Shown: one piece after another, positions 57,833 through 64,000 of the stretch
How the letters are laid out: every line of letters begins with the position of its first letter
Numbering within the stretch: position 1 is the stretch's first letter
Assembly: GCF_009380215.1 (NCBI RefSeq)
Contig: NZ_WHUG01000008.1
Span: 62,001-126,000 of the forward strand
From: Rugamonas aquatica
GTDB lineage: Bacteria > Pseudomonadota > Gammaproteobacteria > Burkholderiales > Burkholderiaceae_D
Length of the DNA: 64,000 nt
Reading direction: 5' to 3'
Notes under the pieces: model-generated
What the model saw: only the letters and a program-made list of their open reading frames with translations
Databases searched by the model: none
Told to the model about the DNA's origin: nothing
Translations under genes and position numbers: made by a program

Positions 57833-60031
57833 ATGCGCGCCTTGCCTGCCTTGTTGTGTTGTATAGCGATGAATGCGGCGGCAGCGCCACCGGCAGTCCC
57901 CTCCGAGGTCGCCAGGCTGAAGGCGGCGGCACAGCGCGTCACCATCCTGCGCGACAAATGGGGCATTCCCCACGTCTACGGCAAGACCGACGCCGACGCC
58001 GTGTTCGGCCTGATGTACGCGCAGGCCGAGGACGACTTCAAGCGGGTCGAACTCAACTACATCAACGCCATGGGCCGGCTGGCCGAGGTCGAAGGCGAGG
58101 CCGAGCTGTATCGCGACCTGCGCATGAAGCTGTTCATCAATCCGGCGGACTTGCAGGCGCAGTACCGGCAAAGCCCGGCTTGGCTGAAGCAGCTGATGGT
58201 GGCCTTCGCCGACGGCCTGAACTACTACCTGGCCACGCACCCGGACGTCAAGCCGGCGCTGATTACGCACTTCGAACCGTGGATGGCGCTCAGCTTCAGC
58301 GAGGGCAGCATCGGCGGCGACATTGAATCGGTGGACCTCAAGCAGCTGCAGGAGTTGTACGCCAACGGCGCCAGGCTGCCGCTGGCCCCGCCCTTGCTGT
58401 TGTCGGCACGCGGGGAGGGCATCGATCTGGACAAGGAACCGGGCGGCTCCAATGGCTTCGCCATCGCACCGGCGCTGACCAGGGGCGGCCATGCGCTGCT
58501 GCTGATTAATCCGCACACCTCGTTCTACTTCCGGCCCGAGGTGCAGGTGCACAGCGAACAAGGCCTGAACGCCTACGGCGCGGTGACCTGGGGCCAGTTC
58601 TTCGTCTACCAGGGCTTCAACGACCGCCTGGGCTGGATGCACACCTCCGGCGGCGGCGACGTCATCGACGAATACCTGGAGACCATCAGCGAGAAGGACG
58701 GCCAGTTCTACTACCAGTACGGCCAGGAGCAGCGGCCGTTGAGGGCGGTCGACATCACGCTGCCGTACAAGACGGCGGCCGGCATGGCCAGCAAGGTGGT
58801 CAAGGTCTACTACAGCCACCACGGCCCCATCGTGCGCGCGAAGGACGGCAAGTGGATCGCCGTGCGCCTGATGAATGAGCCGCTGAAGGCGCTGACGCAA
58901 TCCTACATCCGCACCAAGGCCCGCAGCTACAAGGATTTCTACAAGGCGATGGAGCTGCGCACCAATTCGTCCAACAACACCGTGTACGCCGATGCCGACG
59001 GCAATATCGCCTACTTCCACGGCAATTTCATTCCGCGCCGCGATCCCAAGTTCGACTGGAAGCATCCGGTCGACGGCAGCGATCCGGCCACCGAGTGGCA
59101 AGGCCTGCATGCGGTGAAGGAAACCATCACACTGTTCAATCCGAAGAACGGCTGGATACAGAACACCAACAACTGGCCGTACACGGCGGCGGGCGCGTAC
59201 AGCCCCAAGGCGCGGGACTATCCGGCCTACATGTCGATGAATCCCGAGAACCCTCGCGGCATCCACGCGGTGCGGGTACTGGAGAACAAGAAGAACTTCA
59301 CGCTCGACAGCCTGATCGCCAGCGCCTACGACACCCAGCTGCCAGCCTTCGAGCCACTGCTGCCGCAGCTGTTCGCGGCCTGGGACGAGCTGCCCGCCGG
59401 CGACACGCTCAAGGGCAGCCTGGCGCCGCAGATCGCCGCGCTGCGCGGCTGGGATATGCGCTACGCGCTGGACTCGGTGCCGACTTCGCTGGCGGTGTTC
59501 TGGGCACAGGATCTGACGGCCACGTACGGCCCGGCGGCCAAGGCACGCGAGGTGCTGGCGCTCGACTACATCCAGGCCGCGATCACGCCGCAACAACGCC
59601 TGCAGGCGCTGGAGCGGGCGTCAGCCAAGCTGACGGCGGACTTCGGCACATGGCAGACGCCGTGGGGCGATATAAATCGTTTTCAACGTTTGAGCGGCGA
59701 CATCGTCCAGCCCTTCGACGACAGCAAGCCGAGCTTGCCTGTGGCCTTCGCGTCAGCCAACTGGGGTTCGCTGGCCGCCTACGGCATGACCAACAAGAGC
59801 AAGACCAAGCGTCTCTACGGCGAGCGCGGCAACAGCTTCGTGGCGGCGGTGGAGTTCGGGCCGCGCATCAAGGCGCGCAGCATTCTGGCGGGAGGGGAGA
59901 GCGGCGACCCGGCCTCGCCGCATTTCAGCGACCAGGCCGCGATGTACGCGCGCGGGGAGTTCAAGGACGTGTTGTTCTACAAGGCTGACGTGGAAAAGCA
60001 CCTGGAACGTAAATATCACCCAGGCGATTGA
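57833..60031 (+). CDS. Penicillin-acylase-family Ntn hydrolase, exported
   Basis: The 732-residue product has a signal peptide (MRALPALLCCIAMNAAAA). A short alpha part (VTILRDKWGIPHVYGKTDADA) is followed by the autoprocessing site KEPGGSNGFAIAP, Ser206 becoming the beta-chain nucleophile. Beta-chain features LLLINPHTSFYF, NNTVYADADGNIAYFHGN and NPKNGWIQNTNNWPY follow. The family cleaves amides of acyl groups: penicillins, acyl-homoserine lactones (PvdQ type) or aculeacin. The substrate is not clear. The 3' end overlaps the convergent HNH-like gene by 16 bp. Confidence 0.9.
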   Translation: MRALPALLCCIAMNAAAAPPAVPSEVARLKAAAQRVTILRDKWGIPHVYGKTDADAVFGLMYAQAEDDFKRVELNYINAMGRLAEVEGEAELYRDLRMKLFINPADLQAQYRQSPAWLKQLMVAFADGLNYYLATHPDVKPALITHFEPWMALSFSEGSIGGDIESVDLKQLQELYANGARLPLAPPLLLSARGEGIDLDKEPGGSNGFAIAPALTRGGHALLLINPHTSFYFRPEVQVHSEQGLNAYGAVTWGQFFVYQGFNDRLGWMHTSGGGDVIDEYLETISEKDGQFYYQYGQEQRPLRAVDITLPYKTAAGMASKVVKVYYSHHGPIVRAKDGKWIAVRLMNEPLKALTQSYIRTKARSYKDFYKAMELRTNSSNNTVYADADGNIAYFHGNFIPRRDPKFDWKHPVDGSDPATEWQGLHAVKETITLFNPKNGWIQNTNNWPYTAAGAYSPKARDYPAYMSMNPENPRGIHAVRVLENKKNFTLDSLIASAYDTQLPAFEPLLPQLFAAWDELPAGDTLKGSLAPQIAALRGWDMRYALDSVPTSLAVFWAQDLTATYGPAAKAREVLALDYIQAAITPQQRLQALERASAKLTADFGTWQTPWGDINRFQRLSGDIVQPFDDSKPSLPVAFASANWGSLAAYGMTNKSKTKRLYGERGNSFVAAVEFGPRIKARSILAGGESGDPASPHFSDQAAMYARGEFKDVLFYKADVEKHLERKYHPGD

Positions 60032-60552
60032 GGCGCGCCGCCGGGCAGGGCATCGCCGATGGTTTTCGCCGGAGCGGAGCTTGCCTCCGATTCCGCCGCA
60101 GCGGCGGCCAGGGCTGCCGCTGCGGCCCGCGCCGCAGGTGATGCATAGCGCGTCTGCGGCGGCGTTTGGACAGGCGGCGGCGCCGGCGCCGCTGCGGGTT
60201 CGGCGACCGGCTCCTTGCTCCACGCCAGATTCTCAACCTTGTTGTTGCGCAGGTTGCCATCCTTGTGACGCACGTACTTCAAGCCCGATGGATTGGGCAG
60301 GTGCGCCTCGGCCACCAGGTCGTGCACCAGGAATTCGCCGGTGCGGTTGCCATTGCGCAGCTTGACCATCAAGCCGTCCGGCGTGACCTTGGGCCGCAGC
60401 GCCGTCACCTTGGGGCCGCCGGAGGCCAGCACGCGGCCATCCTTCGACACCTTGTAAAAGTCGCTGCCGGGCACCGGCTTGGCGCTGGCCACGCCCAACG
60501 AGTAGAGGGCGCCGATGGCCAGTACGCCAATGATGATGAAGAGGAATTCCAT
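60016..60552 (-). CDS. Membrane-anchored HNH/NUMOD-like protein
   Basis: The 178-residue product has one N-terminal membrane segment (MEFLFIIIGVLAIGALYSLGVA). A soluble module follows (SDFYKVSKDGRVLASGG, LVHDLVAEAHLPNPSGLKY, VRHKDGNLRNNKVENLAW), closely following the NUMOD4/HNH_3 homing-endonuclease pattern (VH.LVA.AF.PNP ... H.DGN..NN...NL.W). An Ala/Pro-rich tail ends it. Anchoring such a nuclease-like module in the membrane is unusual. Whether it cuts DNA is unknown. Confidence 0.7.
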   Translation of the reverse strand: MEFLFIIIGVLAIGALYSLGVASAKPVPGSDFYKVSKDGRVLASGGPKVTALRPKVTPDGLMVKLRNGNRTGEFLVHDLVAEAHLPNPSGLKYVRHKDGNLRNNKVENLAWSKEPVAEPAAAPAPPPVQTPPQTRYASPAARAAAAALAAAAAESEASSAPAKTIGDALPGGAPQSPG

Positions 60553-60592
60553 GAGCTCTCAGGCTAAATACGCAATTCCCGGATACTAGCAC

Positions 60593-61768
60593 CTAAATCG
60601 CGTCGAGCGAACGGCGAATATCGGCCCTTAAATCCTCTATATCCTCGATTCCCACCGACAGTCGTATCAAGCCATCGCCGATGCCCAGTTTGGCCCGCGT
60701 TTCCGGCGGGATGGTGGCGTGCGTCATCAGCGCCGGATGCTCGATCAGGCTTTCGACGCCGCCCAGGCTTTCGGCCAGCGCGAACACCGAGCAGGTTTCC
60801 AGGAAGCGGCGCGCGCCCGCCAGGTCGGTCTTCAGGTCGATCGAGATGATGCCGCCGAAGCCGTCCATCTGGCGCTTGGCCAGCTCGTGCTGCGGGTGCG
60901 ATTCCAGGCCCGGGTAGTAGACCTTGCGTACTTCCGGCTGCTGCTCTAGCCAGCGCGCCAGGTCCAGCGCGCTGCGGCAGTGGCGTTCCATGCGGATCGC
61001 CAGCGTCTTCACGCCGCGCAGCGCCAGGAAGCTGTCGAACGGGCCGGCAATCGCACCCACCGAGTTTTGCAGGAAGCCGACCTGCTCGCACCACGCCTGC
61101 TGGTGCGGCTCGCCGCCCACCACGGCGATGCCGCCGATGATGTCGGAGTGGCCGTTCAGATACTTGGTGGTCGAGTGCACCACGATGTCGAAGCCGTGCT
61201 CCAGCGGGCGCTGCACCAGCGGACTGGCGAAGGTGTTGTCGGCCACAGCGATGATGCCGCGCTCGCGGCAGATCTTGGCGATCGCCTTCAGGTCGGCCAG
61301 CTTGAGCATCGGGTTGGTCGGGGTTTCCACCCACACCATCTTGGTCTCGGGGCGGATCGCGGCCAGCAGGTTTTCCGGATTGGTCAGATCGACGTAGGTG
61401 AAGTCATGGCCTGCGCTGCGGCGGCGCACCCGTTCGAACAGGCGGTAGCTGCCGCCGTACATGTCGTCGCCGGCGATGATGTGCGAACCGGCATCGGCCA
61501 GTTCCAGCACCGTCGAGATCGCCGCGAGGCCGGAGGCGAAGGCGAAGCCCTGGGCGCCGCCTTCCAGGTCGGCCACGCAGCGCTCCAATGCCCAGCGGGT
61601 CGGGTTGTGCGAGCGGCCGTAGTCCAGGCCCTTGTGCACGCCGGGGCTGTCCTGCACGAAGGTGGAGGTGGCGTAAATCGGCGGCATGATGGCGCCGGTG
61701 GTCGGGTCGGGCGACTGGCCGCCGTGGATCACGCGGGTGGCCAGGTGGGCTTTTTTATTGTCGTTCAA
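60593..61768 (-). CDS. Cystathionine gamma-lyase/gamma-synthase-type PLP enzyme
   Basis: The 391-residue Cys/Met-metabolism enzyme has ATRVIHGGQSPDPTTGAIMPP at the N-terminus, FASGLAAISTVL, VWVETPTNPMLKL and the PLP lysine in VHSTTKYLNGHSD. The start is a TTG at 61768 (AGAAGGACTTTATC upstream) overlapping the stop of the CBS gene (TTGA). The order CBS then this gene indicates reverse transsulfuration (homocysteine to cysteine), so the lyase role is favoured over MetB. This is inferred from context. Confidence 0.88.
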   Translation of the reverse strand: MNDNKKAHLATRVIHGGQSPDPTTGAIMPPIYATSTFVQDSPGVHKGLDYGRSHNPTRWALERCVADLEGGAQGFAFASGLAAISTVLELADAGSHIIAGDDMYGGSYRLFERVRRRSAGHDFTYVDLTNPENLLAAIRPETKMVWVETPTNPMLKLADLKAIAKICRERGIIAVADNTFASPLVQRPLEHGFDIVVHSTTKYLNGHSDIIGGIAVVGGEPHQQAWCEQVGFLQNSVGAIAGPFDSFLALRGVKTLAIRMERHCRSALDLARWLEQQPEVRKVYYPGLESHPQHELAKRQMDGFGGIISIDLKTDLAGARRFLETCSVFALAESLGGVESLIEHPALMTHATIPPETRAKLGIGDGLIRLSVGIEDIEDLRADIRRSLDAI

Positions 61769-63132
61769 GATAAAGTCCTTCTCAGATGGTTCAGCAGGTC
61801 GAAGCGGGTAATCAGGCCGTAGAACGTGTCGCCCTCGGCGACCACGGCGGTCAGGCCGCGGTCCAGCGTGCTGCGCAGCGCTTGCACGTTGGCGCTCGGG
61901 TGCAGCGTTTCCAGCCGCGATGTCATGGTGGTGCCGACCAGGCTGGAGAACTGTTCGGCGTGGTTGTCGACCTTGAGCAGCAGGTCCGATTCATCGATGA
62001 TGCCGACCAGCTTGCCGTTCTCGATCACCGGCAGCTGCGCCAGGTCGGTGCTGCGCATGCGGTTGAAGGCGGTCAGCAGGGTGTCGCCCGGCGCCACGCT
62101 GACGACATCGCCGGCGTCGAAGCGGCGGCCGATCAGGTCGCGCAGGTCATGCAGCGGCGGGCGTTGCAGCAGGCCCTGGTCGTGCATCCAGCCGTCGTTG
62201 TAGACCTTGGACAGGTAGCGCGTGCCGGTGTCGCAGACGAAGGTGACGACGCGCTTGGGCGTGGTCTGCTCGCGGCAGTATTTGAGCGCGGCGGCCAGCA
62301 GCGTGCCGGTCGACGAACCGCCCAGGATGCCTTCGGCGCGCAGCAGGGCGCGGGCGCTGTCGAAGCTTTCCTGGTCGGTGACGGTGTAGGCCTTGCGCAC
62401 ACCGCTGAGGTCGGCAATCGCGGGAATGAAGTCCTCGCCTATGCCTTCCACCGCCCACGAACCGCTGGTGTCGGAGACGCGGCCGGTGTCGACGTACTCG
62501 GTCAGGATGGAACCCTTGGGATCGGCCAGTACGAACTCGACGTTGGGCGCGGCCTTGCGGAAGTAATTAGTCAGCCCGGTCAGGGTGCCGGACGAGCCGA
62601 CCCCGACCACGATGGCGTCGAGTTCATGGCCGGTCTGCTCCCAGATCTCCGGGCCGGTGGTGGTTTCGTGCGCCAGCGGGTTGGCGGGATTGTTGAACTG
62701 GTCGGCGAAGAAGGCGCCCGGCAGTTCGCGCGCCAGGCGCGCCGCGTAGTCCTGGTAGTACTCGGGGTGGCCCTTGCCGACGTCGGAACGGGTGGTGCGT
62801 ACTTCGGCGCCCAGCGCCTTCAGGTGCAGCACTTTTTCGGTGGACATTTTATCCGGCACCACCAGCAGCACGCGGTAGCCCTTCAGGCGGCCGACCAGGG
62901 CCAGGCCCAGGCCGGTGTTGCCGGCGGTCGCTTCGATGATGGTGCCGCCTGGTTGCAGGCGGCCGTCGGCTTCGGCCGCTTCGATGATGGACAGGCCGAT
63001 GCGGTCCTTGATCGATCCGCCGGGATTCTGCGATTCCAGTTTGAGGAACAACTGGCAGGGGCCGGTGTCCAGACGGGTGACGGGGATCAGCGGCGTGTTG
63101 CCGATGAGGCTGAACAATGCGGGGGTAGGCAT
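61765..63132 (-). CDS. Cystathionine beta-synthase with C-terminal CBS pair
   Basis: The 455-residue product has a fold-type II PLP domain (LIGNTPLIPV, KLESQNPGGSIKDR with the PLP Lys, EATAGNTGLGLAL, GVGSSGTLTGL, GGSSTGTLL) and two CBS motifs (VVSVAPGDTLLTAFNRM, LPVIENGKLVGIIDESDLL, TLHPSANVQALRS, YGLITRFDLLNHLRR). It condenses homocysteine with serine. AAGGAGCACCTC precedes ATG 63132. It is the first gene of the two-gene operon with the lyase. It lacks the haem-binding N-terminus of animal CBS, as is usual in bacteria. Confidence 0.92.
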   Translation of the reverse strand: MPTPALFSLIGNTPLIPVTRLDTGPCQLFLKLESQNPGGSIKDRIGLSIIEAAEADGRLQPGGTIIEATAGNTGLGLALVGRLKGYRVLLVVPDKMSTEKVLHLKALGAEVRTTRSDVGKGHPEYYQDYAARLARELPGAFFADQFNNPANPLAHETTTGPEIWEQTGHELDAIVVGVGSSGTLTGLTNYFRKAAPNVEFVLADPKGSILTEYVDTGRVSDTSGSWAVEGIGEDFIPAIADLSGVRKAYTVTDQESFDSARALLRAEGILGGSSTGTLLAAALKYCREQTTPKRVVTFVCDTGTRYLSKVYNDGWMHDQGLLQRPPLHDLRDLIGRRFDAGDVVSVAPGDTLLTAFNRMRSTDLAQLPVIENGKLVGIIDESDLLLKVDNHAEQFSSLVGTTMTSRLETLHPSANVQALRSTLDRGLTAVVAEGDTFYGLITRFDLLNHLRRTLS

Positions 63133-63319
63133 GAGGTGCTCCTTGCAGGATATCGGCGCGGGCGGATTGTGTCCGCTCGTGCTTTTTTGAAAAGAGCGGA
63201 TGGTAGGCCGCTCTGTCGCCGCTGGAAAGGAATGTTTCCGAGTTTGCATATGAAAAAAATTATCATTTTCACCGTGCTGTTGGAAAGACAAGTATGCGCC
63301 TTTTTCGCGGGGGACGGTT

Positions 63320-63325
63320 TATAAT
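63320..63325 (+). promoter_or_regulatory. Probable -10 box of the thymidine kinase promoter
   Basis: A perfect TATAAT lies 25 bp before the GTG start of the kinase gene, within the 217-bp region divergent from the CBS operon. No clear -35 hexamer is visible at 17 bp upstream. Confidence 0.55.
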
Positions 63326-63349
63326 CGCGCTCTTCAATCAGGGGTAGTA

Positions 63350-63910
63350 GTGGCTAAACTTTATTTCCGTTATTCTGCTATGAACGCAGGCAAGTCCACC
63401 GCGATGCTGCAAGTGGCGCACAATTACGAAGAGCAGGGGCAGAAGGTGCGCCTGTTCACGGCCGCCATCGACAACCGCTACGGCGTGGGCCACGTGACCT
63501 CGCGCCTGGGACCGCAGCGCGAGACGGAGGTGTTCGACGCCGCGACCGATTTCCTGGTCTGCATCGACCAGAAGATCGCCTGCCTGTTGATCGACGAGGC
63601 GCAGTTCCTCAGCACGGCCCAGGTGCAGCAGTTGCACCAGCTGGCGCAGGTGCGCGGCGTGCCGGTCATCACCTACGGCCTGCGCACGGACTTCCGCGGC
63701 GAGCCGTTCCCCGGCTCGGCCTATCTGCTGGCGCTGGCCGACGATATTGAAGAATTGAAGAACATCTGCACTTGCGGCAAGAAGGCGACGATGAATATCC
63801 GCGTCGACGAGAACGGCCGACGCATCAAGGAAGGCGAGCAGATCAGCATTGGCGGCAACGAGAGCTACCGCCAGGCCTGCGGCCGCTGTTTTTATACCGA
63901 CAACCACTAA
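63350..63910 (+). CDS. tdk: Thymidine kinase (type II)
   Basis: The 186-residue product has the P-loop YSAMNAGKSTAMLQ at the N-terminus, IACLLIDEAQFLS (Walker B), VPVITYGLRTDFRGEPFPGS and a C-terminal zinc lasso with CTCGKK and CGRCFY. It phosphorylates thymidine for salvage. The start is GTG 63350 with GGGGTAGTA upstream, giving the canonical N-terminus (MAKLYFRYSAMNAGKS). Confidence 0.95.
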   Translation: MAKLYFRYSAMNAGKSTAMLQVAHNYEEQGQKVRLFTAAIDNRYGVGHVTSRLGPQRETEVFDAATDFLVCIDQKIACLLIDEAQFLSTAQVQQLHQLAQVRGVPVITYGLRTDFRGEPFPGSAYLLALADDIEELKNICTCGKKATMNIRVDENGRRIKEGEQISIGGNESYRQACGRCFYTDNH

Positions 63911-63935
63911 ACTTTTCAGCCCGGGAGCGCCGGCC

Positions 63936-64000
63936 ATGTCGTTGAGTATCACCGATGTGCCCGCGCTGGATAACCGGCGCGTCAAAACCAGCACCGAGGA
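63936..64000 (+). CDS. Partial coding sequence at the window edge
   Basis: ATG 63936, with GGGAGCGCCGGCC upstream, opens a frame reading MSLSITDVPALDNRRVKTST up to the window end. It lies 25 bp after the thymidine kinase stop, so may be cotranscribed. It is too short to identify. Confidence 0.5.
   Translation, partial: MSLSITDVPALDNRRVKTSTE

Noticed and set aside
63133..63349. Riboswitch (SAM or similar) before the transsulfuration genes
   Set aside because: The leader before ATG 63132 is short and shows no recognisable riboswitch core or terminator.

Overview
The window looks like the chromosome of a betaproteobacterium of the Oxalobacteraceae (Duganella/Massilia/Janthinobacterium type). 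This is inferred from the GC-rich backbone with strong GC3 bias, a PEP-CTERM protein, a single-chain indolepyruvate oxidoreductase beside an Lrp-type regulator, and the general gene style; no rRNA or marker gene fixes the genus.

Layout. (1) 14-5672, minus strand: a tight four-gene operon of a Hanks-type Ser/Thr kinase, a SEDS (FtsW/RodA-like) membrane protein with an FHA-like N-terminal region, an FHA-like protein and an SH3 membrane protein. (2) 5.7-12.6 kb: housekeeping genes (glycine-zipper envelope protein, GNAT acetyltransferase, M28 peptidase, ClC channel, MscS channel). (3) 12,725-27,506: a genomic island inserted in the 3' end of tRNA-Leu(UAA), with a tyrosine integrase beside the tRNA and a 16-bp copy of the tRNA end at the far side. 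After an M20 lipoprotein, its cargo is a collinear array of about 19 short, AT-rich, mostly unknown genes (SMI1/KNR4, YwqG/DUF1963, DUF1737, HAD, zinc-ribbon, trypsin-like and lipoproteins). Almost every gap carries one copy of a short GC-rich element of the form CGGCCAnnAGCGGAC. The last cargo gene is an HNH-domain protein. (4) 27.5-42.4 kb: core-type genes (PBP2-like protein, DUF4240, M13 peptidase, PEP-CTERM protein, Lrp regulator and indolepyruvate oxidoreductase, TorT-like protein, amidohydrolase, DesK/NarL-type two-component system, RNase T2). (5) 42,516-56,548: a biosynthetic gene cluster. Ten minus-strand genes with start/stop overlaps encode a heptad-repeat peptide, a free acyl carrier protein, a KAS III-like enzyme, an asparagine-synthetase-like amidotransferase, an adenylating ligase, a PhyH dioxygenase, an alpha/beta hydrolase, a TauD-type dioxygenase, a methyltransferase and an HMGL-cupin-carrier fusion. 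Divergent from it are a class V aminotransferase, an amidase and a secreted CxxCH protein. (6) 56.9-64 kb: ParB-like protein, penicillin-acylase-type Ntn hydrolase, membrane-anchored HNH/NUMOD-like protein, the reverse transsulfuration pair (CBS then cystathionine gamma-lyase) and thymidine kinase.

The two most unusual parts are the repeat-punctuated single-gene array and the biosynthetic cluster. The cluster combines alpha-acyl-malate-synthase chemistry (LeuA/NifV type) with carrier-protein and amide-forming enzymes and starts with a small repetitive peptide gene. No computation was run: similarities are read from motifs, and base composition is judged by eye.
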